Source of the DNA: Tropicibacter oceani
Lineage (GTDB): Bacteria > Pseudomonadota > Alphaproteobacteria > Rhodobacterales > Rhodobacteraceae
Length of the DNA stretch: 64,000 nt
NCBI RefSeq assembly: GCF_029958925.1
Contig: NZ_CP124616.1
Location: forward strand, 1,116,001 to 1,180,000
Direction: 5' to 3'
Each line of letters starts with the position of its first letter. Position 1 is the stretch's first letter. This document shows positions 9,180 to 18,938 of the stretch, piece by piece. The translations under genes were made by a program, and so were the position numbers. The notes below the pieces were generated by a model that had not been told where the DNA came from, did not search any database, and was given only the letters and a program-made list of their open reading frames with translations.

Positions 9180-10625
9180 TTACTCCGGATCGGTGCTATA
9201 GATCAAACGTTCGTCGCAGGGGGCGACACGCAGGATGTTGGTGCTGCCCGGCACGTTGAAGGGCACGCCCGCGGTCACGACGATCTGGTCGTTCTCGCCG
9301 GCATAGCCCTGCGCCCGTGCGGCCCGTGCGGCGTTGACCACTGCCTGCTTGAAGCGCTCAAGCTCGCCGGTCATGACGCAGTTGGTGCCCCAGTGCAGCG
9401 ACAGCCGGCGCGCGGTGCCGCGCAGCGAGGTCATGGCGATGATCGGAACGCGCGGGCGTTCGCGTGCCACCAGCGCCGCCGTGGTCCCCGACGAGGTAAA
9501 GCAGCAGATCGTCTTGATGTTCGCGGTCTCGGCGATCTCGCGGGCGGCGGCAACGATGCCGTCGGCCACGGTGCTGCGCTTGGCATGGCGCGAGGCTTCG
9601 ATGATCTCGCGGTAGGTTTCGTCGCTTTCGACCTCGATGGCGACGTTGTTCATCGTCGTCACAGCCTCGACCGGGTACTGACCGGCGGCGGATTCGGCCG
9701 ACAGCATAATCGCATCGGTGCCTTCGTAGATGGCGGTGGCCACGTCCGACACCTCGGCGCGGGTCGGCATCGGCGATTCGATCATCGATTCCAGCATCTG
9801 GGTCGCCACGATGACCGGTTTGGCCGCCGAACGGCATTTGCGCACAAGGCGTTTCTGGATCGGCGGGACGTTCTGCACCGGCAGTTCCACGCCCAGATCG
9901 CCACGCGCCACCATGATGCCGTCGGACACCGCCAGGATATCGTCGAAGGCTTCGACGGCGGCGGGCTTTTCGATCTTGGACAGGATCGCGGCGCGGCCCT
10001 TGCACAGGGCGCGGGCCTCTTCGACGTCGGCGGGGCGCTGCACAAAGGACAGCGCCAGCCAGTCAACGCCAAGCGCACAGACGAATTCCAGATCCTTGCG
10101 GTCCTTTTCCGACAGGGCGGCCAGCGGCAGCACCACGTCGGGCACGTTCACGCCCTTGCGGTTGGAAATGGTGCCGCCGGTGACAACGGTGCAATTGGCG
10201 AAATCCTCGCCGCATTCCTCGACCCGCAGGCGGATCTTGCCATCGTTGACCAGCAGATGCGCGCCAACCTTGAGGGCGGCGAAAATCTCGGGGTGGGGCA
10301 GGTTCACGCGCTTGTGGGTGCCGGGGGCCGGGTCCAGGTCAAGACGGAAGGTCTCGCCCCATTCCAGCTCTTCCTCGCCCTTGGCGAATTCGCCGACGCG
10401 CAGCTTGGGCCCCTGAAGGTCAGCCAGGATCGCGATCGGGCTGTCCAGGTCCTTTTCGACCTGGCGGATGATGCTGTGCTTTTCGGCAATCTCTTCGTGT
10501 TTGCCGTGGCTCATGTTCAGGCGGAACACATCGGCGCCCGCCTCGTGCAGCGCACGGATCATTTCATAGGTCGAGCTGGCCGGCCCAAGCGTTGCGACGA
10601 TCTTGACGTTACGGTCTCTTTTCAT
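9180..10625 (-). CDS. pyk: Pyruvate kinase
   Basis: Converts phosphoenolpyruvate and ADP to pyruvate and ATP, the last glycolytic/Entner-Doudoroff step. The 481 residues match the usual family length. Seen: 'RNVKIVATLGPASST' and 'VFRLNMSHG' at the N-terminus, the signature region 'ILSKIEKPAAVEAFDDIL' (with the catalytic Lys), 'DGIMVARGDLGVELP', 'VATQMLESMIESPMPTRAEVSD' split by the usual allosteric C-domain. A LacI-type palindrome lies 48 bp upstream of the start. Confidence 0.97.
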   Translation of the reverse strand: MKRDRNVKIVATLGPASSTYEMIRALHEAGADVFRLNMSHGKHEEIAEKHSIIRQVEKDLDSPIAILADLQGPKLRVGEFAKGEEELEWGETFRLDLDPAPGTHKRVNLPHPEIFAALKVGAHLLVNDGKIRLRVEECGEDFANCTVVTGGTISNRKGVNVPDVVLPLAALSEKDRKDLEFVCALGVDWLALSFVQRPADVEEARALCKGRAAILSKIEKPAAVEAFDDILAVSDGIMVARGDLGVELPVQNVPPIQKRLVRKCRSAAKPVIVATQMLESMIESPMPTRAEVSDVATAIYEGTDAIMLSAESAAGQYPVEAVTTMNNVAIEVESDETYREIIEASRHAKRSTVADGIVAAAREIAETANIKTICCFTSSGTTAALVARERPRVPIIAMTSLRGTARRLSLHWGTNCVMTGELERFKQAVVNAARAARAQGYAGENDQIVVTAGVPFNVPGSTNILRVAPCDERLIYSTDPE

Positions 10626-10672
10626 GTCGGGTCCTTTTGCCTCGGCGTGCTGCGCGGCGTGTCCAAGTTCGC

Positions 10673-10684
10673 GTTACCGCTAAC
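10673..10684. promoter_or_regulatory. LacI-type operator-like palindrome upstream of pyk
   Basis: GTTACCGCTAAC is an inverted repeat with a CG centre and one mismatched pair, the typical form of LacI-family operators. It is in the divergent gap between pyk and the N-formylglutamate amidohydrolase gene. Rhodobacterales are known to control central carbon genes through a LacI-family regulator (CceR); assignment to it here is inference. Confidence 0.45.
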
Positions 10685-10758
10685 ACGCGCGGCCATTTCC
10701 CGCAATTCCCTTTGGCGCACAACTGGCATATCTGTTGCTTGGCCACTATGACGAGATC

Positions 10759-11496
10759 ATGACATACACTCCCTATCACATCGACGGTGAAGACCGCGAT
10801 AGCCCTTGGCTGATAACCTGCGACCACGCCGCCAACACGGTGCCGCCGGATCTGGGCGGCACGCTGGGCCTGCCCGATGCGGACATGGCGCGGCACATCG
10901 CCTATGACCCGGGCGCGGCGGGCGTTTCGCTGGCGCTGGGGCGGGCGCTGGGTGCGCCTGTGCTGCTGTCCAACTTTTCCCGCCTCGTGATCGACCCCAA
11001 TCGCGGCGAGGACGATCCCACCTTGCTGATGAAGCTTTACGACGGCTCGGTCATACCGGCCAACCGCGATGCGGATGCCGCCGAAAAGGAACGCCGCCTG
11101 AATGCCTATTACCGGCCCTACCACGACGCCTATGCAAGGCTGGCGGGGCGGCGCAAGGACACGGTGATCGTCGCGGTGCATTCCTTCACCCGGCAATTGC
11201 GCGCGCGCCCGTCGCGGCCCTGGCACATCGGCATTCTGCATTCCTACGACAGGCGTCTGTCCGATCCGCTGATTGCCCTGCTCGAGGCAGAGCCCGACCT
11301 GACGGTTGGCCGCAACGAACCCTATTCCGGCCACCTGCCGGGCGACGCGATCGACCGCCACGCCCTGCACCATGGCCGCAACAACACCCTGATCGAATTG
11401 CGCAATGACCTGATCGACAGCCAGGCGGCGCAGGCCCACTGGGGCGAACGCCTTGCCCCGCTGCTGCAGCAGGCCCTGACCCAGGTTCCCGAGTAA
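10759..11496 (+). CDS. N-formylglutamate amidohydrolase family protein
   Basis: A zinc-dependent hydrolase of the FGase family, 245 residues from the ATG at 10759 (the open frame extends to a TTG at 10735). The family signs are 'LITCDHAANTVPPDLGGTLGL', 'DPGAAGVSLALGRALG', 'SRLVIDPNR', 'VIVAVHSFT' and 'LIELRNDLI'. FGases release formate from N-formylglutamate in histidine degradation, but many relatives in this group have other N-acyl amino acid substrates. It is followed 15 bp later by the DUF1244 gene, a pairing consistent with an operon. Confidence 0.88.
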   Translation: MTYTPYHIDGEDRDSPWLITCDHAANTVPPDLGGTLGLPDADMARHIAYDPGAAGVSLALGRALGAPVLLSNFSRLVIDPNRGEDDPTLLMKLYDGSVIPANRDADAAEKERRLNAYYRPYHDAYARLAGRRKDTVIVAVHSFTRQLRARPSRPWHIGILHSYDRRLSDPLIALLEAEPDLTVGRNEPYSGHLPGDAIDRHALHHGRNNTLIELRNDLIDSQAAQAHWGERLAPLLQQALTQVPE

Positions 11497-11511
11497 CACA
11501 GGAGAGACCCC

Positions 11512-11826
11512 ATGGACGACCAGACCCGCCTCGAAATCGAAGCCGCCGCCTTTCGCCGGCTGCGCCAGCACCTGATGCAAGACCGCAAGGACGTGCAGAA
11601 CATCGACCTGATGAACATGGCCGGCTTCTGCCGCAACTGCCTCAGCCGCTGGTATCAAGAGGCCGCAAACGAACGCGGCATCGAGATGTCCAAGGACGCC
11701 GCGCGCGAGATCTATTACGGCATGCCCTACGACGACTGGAAGGCGCAGAACCAGACCGAGGCGGACGCCGCGAAACAGGCCGCCTTCGAAAAGGCGTTCA
11801 AGGAAAACGTCACCGACAAATCCTGA
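11512..11826 (+). CDS. DUF1244 family protein
   Basis: The protein has 104 residues and all the landmarks of the DUF1244 family: 'AFRRLRQHLMQDRKDVQNIDLMN', 'AGFCRNCLSRWY' with two cysteines, and 'MSKDAAREIYYGMPYDDWKA'. The function is unknown; it is a small helical cytoplasmic protein common in alpha- and gammaproteobacteria. It has a good ribosome binding site (ACAGGAGAGACCCC before the ATG) and follows the amidohydrolase closely. Confidence 0.92.
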   Translation: MDDQTRLEIEAAAFRRLRQHLMQDRKDVQNIDLMNMAGFCRNCLSRWYQEAANERGIEMSKDAAREIYYGMPYDDWKAQNQTEADAAKQAAFEKAFKENVTDKS

Positions 11827-11833
11827 ACCGTCC

Positions 11834-11889
11834 CGGCTTCTTTGTGCCGAAAATATCCCGGGGGAGCGCGCAGCGCGGGGGCAGAGCCC
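11834..11889 (-). repeat. Degenerate copy of the GC-hairpin/AGTATTTT intergenic element
   Basis: Read on the minus strand, a GC-rich hairpin is followed by CCGGGATATTTTCGGCACAA and AGAAG, resembling the better conserved copies at 23157, 34485 and 54279. It fills the gap between the convergent DUF1244 and GST genes. Confidence 0.5.
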
Positions 11890-12477
11890 CTATCGCGCCG
11901 CCGCTTTTACAAAGGCCGGGCGCGCGCGCAGGCGGGCGACATAGGCCTTGAAGGATTCGGGCCCCTTCGGAAAACCCGCGTTTTGCGCCCAGCCGCCGCA
12001 ATGGCACAGGATGAAGTCCGGCACGCTGATGGTCTCGCCCATCAGGTAGGGGCCCTCGATCTCGGACATCAGCCGATCAAGGTTGCGGGCGTATTCCGCG
12101 CGGCAGGCGGGTTTGACCTCGGGCACCCGTTCTTCTTCGGGCAGGACAAAGCTGTGTTTGGCGGCGGTCCACAGCAGGCTTTCCAGATCGTCCAGAATGC
12201 GAAAGGTCAGGGCATCCTGACGCGCCCGCTCCGGGGTGCCGGCGGCTGCGGTGAACTGGCCGTGCTTGTCCGCAAGGTAGGTCAGGATGGCGGTGCTGTC
12301 GGGGATCACGTGATCGCCGTCCAGCAGGACCGGAACCTTGCCGATGGGGCTGACGCGCAGCACCTCCTCGGATTGCGGCCCGGCGGGGACATGGCCGTAA
12401 TCCACCCCCAGTTCTTCCAGCATCCATAGCACGCGAAAGGCGCGGCTGCGCAGCGGACCGTACAGAGTATAGCCCAT
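11890..12477 (-). CDS. Glutathione S-transferase family protein
   Basis: The protein has 195 residues: an N-terminal thioredoxin-fold domain ('MGYTLYGPLRSRAFRVLWML', then 'SPIGKVPVLLDGDHVIPDSTAILTYLADKHG', which holds the cis-Pro and the glutathione gamma-Glu-binding Ser-Asp region) and an all-helical C-terminal domain. The putative active residue is the Ser of 'PLRSRAF'. The likely role is glutathione conjugation or reduction of small molecules; the substrate is unknown. It is 15 bp downstream of holA on the same strand. Confidence 0.9.
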   Translation of the reverse strand: MGYTLYGPLRSRAFRVLWMLEELGVDYGHVPAGPQSEEVLRVSPIGKVPVLLDGDHVIPDSTAILTYLADKHGQFTAAAGTPERARQDALTFRILDDLESLLWTAAKHSFVLPEEERVPEVKPACRAEYARNLDRLMSEIEGPYLMGETISVPDFILCHCGGWAQNAGFPKGPESFKAYVARLRARPAFVKAAAR

Positions 12478-12492
12478 TGTCTTTCCTCCCGA

Positions 12493-13518
12493 TCAGCGCC
12501 GCGCCAGGAAGGCAAGGCGCACAAAGGCGCGTTCGACCAGCGCCATGGCAGGCGCGCGCTGACCGGCGGACCGCAGCGTCAGGTCGGTTTCCATCAGCAC
12601 GTCCAGCGCCTGTTCCAGCCGCGTGACCGACCAGCCCTGTGCCTGCCGCAACATCCGGTCGCGGCGCGCGCCGAACAGGGGCGGGCGCAGCCGTCCGATG
12701 CCCTGCGCCGGCCCCCCTGGGGCCGAGGCCAGCGTGTACAGCGTCCGGAAATGCCGCGCGCCCATGATCAGCAGTGTCACCGGCGTCACGCCCTGCGCGG
12801 TCAGGCGCTGCATGACTGGCGCGATGTCCTGGCTTCGCCCCTCGGCCAGCACGTGGAACACCTCGTCTATTTCGGCCTCGACCGAGGCCGGGGCCATCAA
12901 CCCCACCTCTTCTGGGGTCAGCGGATCGGCATCGTCCAGCTTGTACAGCGCGATCTTTTCCAGCGTCTGGCGGAAATCGCCGGGCGTCAGGCTGCGCGAC
13001 AGCACTTCGAGCGCGGTCATCGCCTCGCGCCCGACCTCGCGCAGGCCGGCGCGTTTCAGCTCGGCCTCGATTTCGGCGCGGCCCATGGGGTCATTGTAAA
13101 GCGCGGCGCAAACGGCGTTCGGGGCGCTTTCAAACAGCTTGCGCAGGGCTGATTTCGACGCCAGTTGCCCGGCGGTCGCAACGATCTGGGCATCGCCCTC
13201 GCGCCAGTCCAGCAGTGCCGCGCCCAGCGTCTTGGACAGCCCGTCGGTCGCCTCTTCGACCAGCACGGCGCGGGGGCCGGGGAAAAAGCCGGTGGCCTTG
13301 ATTTCATCCAGCAGCATCGTCGGTTCGCGGCGCAATTCGGCCCCGGTCATGCGCGACAGGCGCATTTCCTCTTCGCCCGCGGGGCCGACGATATTGGCGA
13401 TCACTTCCTGCCGTTTCATCGCCACGCGCATCGTGTCCTCGCCAAAGATCAGCAGGCCCGCGACCTTGGGGTCGGGGCGCTGGAAAAAGGCGTTGGCGTC
13501 GCGCGGGTTTAGCTTCAT
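12493..13518 (-). CDS. holA: DNA polymerase III subunit delta
   Basis: The clamp-loader wrench subunit, 341 residues, matching HolA of alphaproteobacteria: 'LLIFGEDTMRVAMKRQEVI' in domain I, 'ATGFFPGPRAVLVEEATDGLS', and the C-terminal helical collar ('RHFRTLYTLASAPGG', 'ALDVLMETDLTLRSAG'). Its start ATG at 13518 overlaps the last codons of lptE by 4 bp, the usual lptE-holA order. Confidence 0.93.
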   Translation of the reverse strand: MKLNPRDANAFFQRPDPKVAGLLIFGEDTMRVAMKRQEVIANIVGPAGEEEMRLSRMTGAELRREPTMLLDEIKATGFFPGPRAVLVEEATDGLSKTLGAALLDWREGDAQIVATAGQLASKSALRKLFESAPNAVCAALYNDPMGRAEIEAELKRAGLREVGREAMTALEVLSRSLTPGDFRQTLEKIALYKLDDADPLTPEEVGLMAPASVEAEIDEVFHVLAEGRSQDIAPVMQRLTAQGVTPVTLLIMGARHFRTLYTLASAPGGPAQGIGRLRPPLFGARRDRMLRQAQGWSVTRLEQALDVLMETDLTLRSAGQRAPAMALVERAFVRLAFLARR

Positions 13519-14006
13519 TCCGGCAGGTCGGTGGCTTGCAAGATCAGCTTGTCGATGACCTGATCGGCAAGAATCACCATCAGGCGTTGTTCGGCGGCGC
13601 GTTCCGCCGCCAGCGTGGCAACGGTCGACCCGGTGGTGGAATAGCCGGTAAAGCCATCGGTCTGGCCTTCAATCAGCACGGCCTTGGTGCCCGCGTCGGT
13701 CAGGCTGTAGCTGGCCCGCCCCAGCAGGCGATAGCGCGTCGTGTTGCCGGTCGAGGTGCTGCCCAGATCCTGCTGGTCGACGGTTTTTTTCACGCTCAGC
13801 AAATACGGCCCGGAGGATGCGCGGCCCATGCGTTCCTCGAACCGCGCGTTAAAGGCGTAGTCGTTGGGCGTCTTGGGCGCCTCCAGCGCGATGCGGCCCA
13901 GCAGCCTGTTGCCGGTGCCTTGCGGCCCGTAGACCGGGGTGAACCCGCAGGCGCCCAGTCCAAGGACCAGCGCGCCCAGCAGGAATTTGCGTTTAGACAA
14001 CCACAT
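13515..14006 (-). CDS. lptE: LPS assembly lipoprotein LptE
   Basis: An outer-membrane lipoprotein that plugs LptD and delivers LPS to the surface. The 163 residues begin with a signal sequence and lipobox ('LVLGLGAC', Cys about residue 20), then '[10 protein letters not shown]', the typical LptE start after the lipid anchor. Its start overlaps the 3' end of leuS by 14 bp and its end overlaps holA, so leuS-lptE-holA is one transcript. Confidence 0.9.
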   Translation of the reverse strand: MWLSKRKFLLGALVLGLGACGFTPVYGPQGTGNRLLGRIALEAPKTPNDYAFNARFEERMGRASSGPYLLSVKKTVDQQDLGSTSTGNTTRYRLLGRASYSLTDAGTKAVLIEGQTDGFTGYSTTGSTVATLAAERAAEQRLMVILADQVIDKLILQATDLPE

Positions 14007-16548
14007 TGACGATCCGCCCCGGCACCACGATCAGCTTTTTCGGTTGGCCCCCTTCGAGGGCCTTCACCACAGCTTCGTGTGCAAGGGCGGCTTTTTCAAC
14101 CTCTTCCTTGGGCATGTCGCGCGGCACGGTCATTTCGCCTCGGCGTTTGCCGTTGATCTGGATCGGCAGGGTCACGCTGTCTTCGACCAGCATCGCTTCG
14201 TCGGCCTTGGGCCAGGGCGCGTTGGCGATCAGCCCTTCGCCGCCCAGCAATTGCCAGACCTCTTCGGACAGGTGCGGCGTCATTGGCGACATCAATTGAG
14301 CCAGCGTTTTCGCGGCCTGGGTCTTGGCCGCCTTGCCGGCGCGGGATTTTTGCAGCGCGTTGGTAAAGGCATAGAGCTTGGCGATCGAGGCGTTGAAGCC
14401 AAAGCTCTCGACGCCCATGGTGACATCGTGGATGGCCTTGTGCATTTCGCGCAGCAGGGCCTCGTCCTCGCCGGTGGTTTCAACCTCGAGGTCGGCAATT
14501 TCCGACGCGATGCGATAGACGCGGCCAAGGTGCTTGTACGCGGCCTCGGCCCCGCTGGCTGTCCATTCCACGTCGCGTTCGGGGGGGCTGTCGCTCAGCA
14601 CGAACCAGCGGGCGGTATCGGCGCCATAGGTCTTGATGATCTCGACCGGGTCCACGACGTTGTTCTTGGACTTGGACATCTTGGCCGAGGGGATGATCTT
14701 TACCTCGGTCCCGTCTTTCAGGAACCCCTTGCCGTCGCGCAGCTCGACGGTTTCGGGATAGTGATAGACCGGGCGGCCCTCGGCGTTTTTCGTCTGATAG
14801 ATCGCGTGGGTCACCATGCCCTGGGTGAACAGCGCATCAAAAGGTTCGCGCGATTTGTCGGGCAGGTGGCCGCAGATGTTCATCGCGCGGGCGAAGAACC
14901 GCGAATAAAGCAGGTGCAGGATCGCGTGTTCGATGCCGCCAATGTATTGGTCGACGTTCATCCAGTATTCGGCCTCGGCCATGTCGGTCGGCGTCTTGGC
15001 GTGGGGCGCGGTGAAGCGGGCGAAATACCACGACGAATCGACAAAGGTGTCCATCGTGTCGGTTTCGCGCTGCGCAGGCTTGCCGCATTTAGGGCAGGCG
15101 CAATCGCGCCACGTGGGGTGACGGTCCAGCGGGTTGCCCGGGGTGCTGAAATTGACATCGTAGGGCAGTTCGACCGGCAGGTTTTCCGTTTTCTCGGGAA
15201 CGACGCCGCAGGTATCGCAATGGACGACCGGGATCGGGCAACCCCAATAGCGCTGGCGCGACAGGCCCCAGTCGCGCAGGCGGTACTTGGTCACGCCCTG
15301 GCCGACGCCGTTCGCCTCGCAAAAGTCGATGGTGGCGTTCACGCCTTCGTCGCCGGTCTGGATTTCCTCGCCTGCGATCAGGCGGGTATAGCGGACCTTT
15401 TCGGTCTTGGCCGGAACGAAGGGCGCCTTTTGGATGTCATGCTCGCCCTCGACCGGCAAAAAGGTGTCGACGATGGGCAGGTCGTATTTGACACAGAAAT
15501 CATGGTCGCGCTGGTCATGGCCCGGACAGCCAAAGATCGCGCCGGTGCCGTAATCCATCAGGATGAAATTGGCGATATAGACCGGCAGTTCCCACGCAGT
15601 ATCAAAGGGATGGCGCACGGTGATGCCGGTGTCATAGCCCAGCTTTTCGGCCTTTTCGATGGCCTCGGCGGTGGTGCCGCCCTTGCGCGCCAGTGCGCAG
15701 AACTCGGCGACCTTGGGGTCGTCTCGTTCAAGCTGTTTGGCCAGCGGGTGATCGGGGGAAATCCCGACAAAGGACGCGCCCATCAGCGTGTCGGGGCGGG
15801 TGGTATAAACCTCGATCCGGTCGAAACCTTCGGGGGCCTCGATGGTGCTGAAAGCGAATTGCAGCCCGCGCGATTTGCCGATCCAGTTTTCCTGCATCAG
15901 GCGCACCTTGGCGGGCCAGTTTTCCAGCCCGTCCAATGCATCCAGCAATTCGCCGGAAAAGTCCGAGATCTTGAAGAACCACTGCGTCAACTCGCGCCGT
16001 TCCACATCCGCGCCGGACCGCCAGCCCTTGCCGTCGATCACCTGTTCGTTGGCCAGAACGGTCATGTCGACCGGATCCCAGTTCACCACGGCGTTCTTGC
16101 GATAGACCAACCCCTTGTCGAGGAAGTCGATGAACAGGGCCTGCTGCTGGCCGTAGTATTCGGGATCGCAGGTGGCGAACATGCGGGACCAGTCAAGGCC
16201 AAAGCCCAGCGGCTTCATCTGGCCGACCATGGTGTCGATGTTGGAATAGGTCCAGTCCTTGGGATGGCCGTTCGAGGCCATCGCGGCATTTTCGGCGGGC
16301 ATGCCAAAGGCGTCAAAACCCATGGGGTGCAGCACGTTATGCCCCGTCGCCAGTTTGTAGCGCGCGATCACGTCGCCCATGGTGTAGTTGCGCACATGCC
16401 CGATGTGGATGCGGCCCGAGGGGTAGGGGAACATTTCCAGCACGTAGTACTTGGGCTTGTCATCCGAGCGGACGGCCTTGAAGGTCTGTGCCTTGTCCCA
16501 GGCCTCTTGCCACTTCGGCTCGATCGATGCGGGGTCGTAACGCGACAT
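13993..16548 (-). CDS. leuS: Leucyl-tRNA synthetase
   Basis: Class Ia synthetase of 851 residues from the ATG at 16548 ('[17 protein letters not shown]'); the open frame runs 51 codons further upstream without family similarity. It carries the HIGH motif ('[13 protein letters not shown]'), the CP1 editing domain with '[20 protein letters not shown]', a zinc-like cysteine pair set ('CDTCG' and 'CPKCGK') and the KMSKS loop ('[14 protein letters not shown]'). It ends with the C-terminal anticodon-binding and LeuS-specific domains. It precedes lptE with an overlap. Confidence 0.98.
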   Translation of the reverse strand: MSRYDPASIEPKWQEAWDKAQTFKAVRSDDKPKYYVLEMFPYPSGRIHIGHVRNYTMGDVIARYKLATGHNVLHPMGFDAFGMPAENAAMASNGHPKDWTYSNIDTMVGQMKPLGFGLDWSRMFATCDPEYYGQQQALFIDFLDKGLVYRKNAVVNWDPVDMTVLANEQVIDGKGWRSGADVERRELTQWFFKISDFSGELLDALDGLENWPAKVRLMQENWIGKSRGLQFAFSTIEAPEGFDRIEVYTTRPDTLMGASFVGISPDHPLAKQLERDDPKVAEFCALARKGGTTAEAIEKAEKLGYDTGITVRHPFDTAWELPVYIANFILMDYGTGAIFGCPGHDQRDHDFCVKYDLPIVDTFLPVEGEHDIQKAPFVPAKTEKVRYTRLIAGEEIQTGDEGVNATIDFCEANGVGQGVTKYRLRDWGLSRQRYWGCPIPVVHCDTCGVVPEKTENLPVELPYDVNFSTPGNPLDRHPTWRDCACPKCGKPAQRETDTMDTFVDSSWYFARFTAPHAKTPTDMAEAEYWMNVDQYIGGIEHAILHLLYSRFFARAMNICGHLPDKSREPFDALFTQGMVTHAIYQTKNAEGRPVYHYPETVELRDGKGFLKDGTEVKIIPSAKMSKSKNNVVDPVEIIKTYGADTARWFVLSDSPPERDVEWTASGAEAAYKHLGRVYRIASEIADLEVETTGEDEALLREMHKAIHDVTMGVESFGFNASIAKLYAFTNALQKSRAGKAAKTQAAKTLAQLMSPMTPHLSEEVWQLLGGEGLIANAPWPKADEAMLVEDSVTLPIQINGKRRGEMTVPRDMPKEEVEKAALAHEAVVKALEGGQPKKLIVVPGRIVNVVV

Positions 16549-16643
16549 GGGGTATCCTTTGCAGGTCTTCGCCCTGGGTGCGGTCAGGGCAGGTTTGCGG
16601 GGCGTGATAGGCCGCGCGAAGGCTTTCGTCCAGTGCTGGCGGT

Positions 16644-17441
16644 TCAATCGGCGTTGCGGCGGGCAGCGCGCAGCAGCCTGCGCTTGGTGTCGCTGACGCA
16701 ATCGTCGGGCAGGCCGCTACGGTTCAGCGCCAGAAAGATCGGCTCCAACCCGCAAGGCGGACGGGTGTTCGCGGGCTTTGGCGCGGGGCCGCGCAGCGCC
16801 TGCGGCAGGTCCAGCAGGTCATACAGGACGGAAACCGGGCCTTCGGGCGCCTGGCGGATATCCTCGAGCGCATGGCTGACGACGCTGGCATGGCCAAGCG
16901 CGCCGCGCACCGCCGCGATGATGGCGTCCAGATCGGCGGCGGCCTGCGCCTCCCGGCGATAGTCATCCAGGTCCGTTTCGATCCGGGTGCTGCGCAGGTG
17001 TTGCCACCACAGGCTTTCGACCCAGGGATCGGCGGCGCGGGTCGAAAAGTAGAAGACCATCGGCGTCGCAGCGCCAAGCCGGGCCAGCGCGGCGCGTTCC
17101 AGCGTCTGCATCAGGATTGGCGCGGCGGAATAGCTGTCCAGCCCGGCGCGCCCGGGCATCATGCCGGACAGGTCCTCGGTGGCGATGACCACGGGGCGGG
17201 TGCCGCCGGCGATGGCGGCAAAACAGGCGTCGGCCTGCCGGGCGACCTCGGCCAGCGACTCGGGGGTGCGGCGTTTTGAAAAGTGCCGCGCGGCCTGGGT
17301 CAGCGGCAGGATGTCGTCGCGCAGCAGGATGTCGACATGATCGGCCAGCGCCTCGCGATTGCCATGCAGCGCCATCTGGACGCTGGTGGTGCCGGTCTTG
17401 TGGAACCCGGCGTGAATGATCAGTTTTCCTGGCCCGGCCAT
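16644..17441 (-). CDS. P-loop sulfotransferase-like protein, unknown substrate
   Basis: The protein has 265 residues from the ATG at 17441 (AGGGA 8 nt upstream; an upstream in-frame ATG exists at 17450). The N-terminus '[20 protein letters not shown]' is the 5'-phosphosulfate-binding loop of the sulfotransferase fold. Later parts ('[13 protein letters not shown]', '[22 protein letters not shown]') fit a sulfotransferase-like fold with weak conservation. It may modify a surface carbohydrate or lipid. It sits 95 bp upstream of leuS on the same strand and divergent from a glycosyltransferase, which supports a cell-surface role (inference). Confidence 0.7.
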   Translation of the reverse strand: MAGPGKLIIHAGFHKTGTTSVQMALHGNREALADHVDILLRDDILPLTQAARHFSKRRTPESLAEVARQADACFAAIAGGTRPVVIATEDLSGMMPGRAGLDSYSAAPILMQTLERAALARLGAATPMVFYFSTRAADPWVESLWWQHLRSTRIETDLDDYRREAQAAADLDAIIAAVRGALGHASVVSHALEDIRQAPEGPVSVLYDLLDLPQALRGPAPKPANTRPPCGLEPIFLALNRSGLPDDCVSDTKRRLLRAARRNAD

Positions 17442-17609
17442 CGTGCCCATCCCTGTTGCCGTCGGCACCATGGCGTTGAACGGCGCAGCAAGGCAAGGCC
17501 GCAGGCGGTATTTCCGCAGCGCTTGGCGCGGGCAGGGGGCAAACGGGATTGGCCGGACGCCGCAGGCATGTCACAAAGGCGGTCAAAAGACCAAGTTAGG
17601 CCGAGCACC

Positions 17610-18869
17610 ATGAAGATCCTGCTGATCCACCAGAACTTTCCCGGGCAGTACAAACACCTTGCCCCGGCGCTTGTCGCGCAGGGCCACGAGGTGGTCGCCC
17701 TGACCTGCAAGGTCAAGCAGCCGTCGAACTGGAAAGGGGTCAGGGTCGTCCCCTACGAAGTCAAGGGCGCCAGCACCAAGGGCGTTCATCCCTGGCTGGC
17801 CGATTTCGAGACCAAGCTGCTGCGCGCCACGTCCTGCTATCGCGGCGCGGCGGCGCTGAAGGCGCAGGGGTTTCAGCCGGATGTGATCTGCGCCCATCAC
17901 GGCTGGGGCGAATCCATGTTCCTCAAGGATGTCTGGCCCACCGCCCGGCTGGGCCTGTATTGCGAGCTGTACCACCTGACGACCAAGCCCTTCATGAATT
18001 TCGACCCGGAATTCCCGTCGCAATCGCCCGAAGCCGACAAACTGCGAATTCGCATGAAGAACCTGAACAACCGCCTGCACGAGGAAATCATGGATGCGGG
18101 CCTGTCTCCGACGCAGTTCCAGGCCTCGAGCTTTCCGCAGGGTTGGCAGGACCGGATCACCGTGGCGCATGACGGGGTGGATACCGACCTGGTGGTGCCC
18201 AGGGCCGATGCCAGCCTGCTGGTGCACCGCGATGTCACGCTGACGCGAAACGATGAGGTGATCACCTTTATCAACCGCAACCTCGAACCCTATCGCGGCT
18301 ATCACGTGTTCATGCGGGCGCTGCCCGAAATCCTGAAACGGCGGCCGAACGCCCATGTGGTTCTGATCGGCGGAGACGAGGTCAGCTATGGCGCCAAGGC
18401 CCCGGGGGGACAAAGCTGGAAACAGATCTTCATCGACGAGGTGCGCGGGCGCATTCCGACGCCGCACTGGAACCGCGTGCATTTTCTGGGGCGCGTGCCC
18501 TATGACGTCTATCTGTCGATGCTGCAGATCAGCACCGCGCATGTCTATCTGACTTATCCCTTTGTCCTGTCCTGGTCCCTGCTCGAAGCGATGAGCGCCC
18601 AATGCGCGATTCTGGCGTCAGGGACCGAACCGGTGCGCGAGGTCGTGACCGAGGACGAAAACGGCTGGCTGGTCGATTTCTTTGACCGCGACGGGCTGGT
18701 GGACCGGCTGTGCGCCCTTCTGGACGATCCCGAAACCCGCGCGCGGCTGGGCGCCAATGCCCGCGCCTTTGTGCGCGCGCACTACGATCTCAAGACGATT
18801 TGCCTGCCGCAACACCTGGACTGGGTCCAGCGCCTGTCGCAGTTGGACCCGCGCCCGCCGCTGGACTGA
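17610..18869 (+). CDS. Family 4 glycosyltransferase
   Basis: The protein has 419 residues from the ATG at 17610 ('MKILLIHQNFPGQYKHLAPAL'). It has the GT-B fold pattern: an N-terminal Gly-rich acceptor domain, then 'FINRNLEPYRGYHVFMRALPEIL', 'VVLIGGDEVSYG', 'VHFLGRVPYDVYLSMLQISTAHVYLTYPFVLSWSLLEAMSAQCAILASGTEPVREVV', which carries the EX7E-type nucleotide-sugar motif. The likely job is transfer of a sugar to a surface polysaccharide or glycolipid. It is divergent from the sulfotransferase-like gene. Confidence 0.88.
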   Translation: MKILLIHQNFPGQYKHLAPALVAQGHEVVALTCKVKQPSNWKGVRVVPYEVKGASTKGVHPWLADFETKLLRATSCYRGAAALKAQGFQPDVICAHHGWGESMFLKDVWPTARLGLYCELYHLTTKPFMNFDPEFPSQSPEADKLRIRMKNLNNRLHEEIMDAGLSPTQFQASSFPQGWQDRITVAHDGVDTDLVVPRADASLLVHRDVTLTRNDEVITFINRNLEPYRGYHVFMRALPEILKRRPNAHVVLIGGDEVSYGAKAPGGQSWKQIFIDEVRGRIPTPHWNRVHFLGRVPYDVYLSMLQISTAHVYLTYPFVLSWSLLEAMSAQCAILASGTEPVREVVTEDENGWLVDFFDRDGLVDRLCALLDDPETRARLGANARAFVRAHYDLKTICLPQHLDWVQRLSQLDPRPPLD

Positions 18870-18883
18870 TCCGCCGGGGCCAC

Positions 18884-18910
18884 GAAAAAGGGCGGGGAAA
18901 CACCCCGCCC
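18884..18910 (-). terminator. Rho-independent terminator of the DUF3576 gene
   Basis: Arms GGGCGGGG (18890-18897) and CCCCGCCC (18903-18910) with a 5-nt loop. Read on the minus strand, TTTTT follows directly. It lies 28 bp beyond the DUF3576 stop and may work for the convergent glycosyltransferase as well. Confidence 0.78.
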
Positions 18911-18938
18911 TGCGATCTGTTGCGTGGAACGCTAAGCC

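Noticed and set aside
8841-10751. Plus-strand open frame of 636 codons opposite pyk
   Set aside because: Antisense to pyk, which is certain; the composition is typical of a GC-bias shadow.
13939-16962. Plus-strand open frame of 1,007 codons opposite leuS and lptE
   Set aside because: Antisense shadow of leuS; no recognisable domain.
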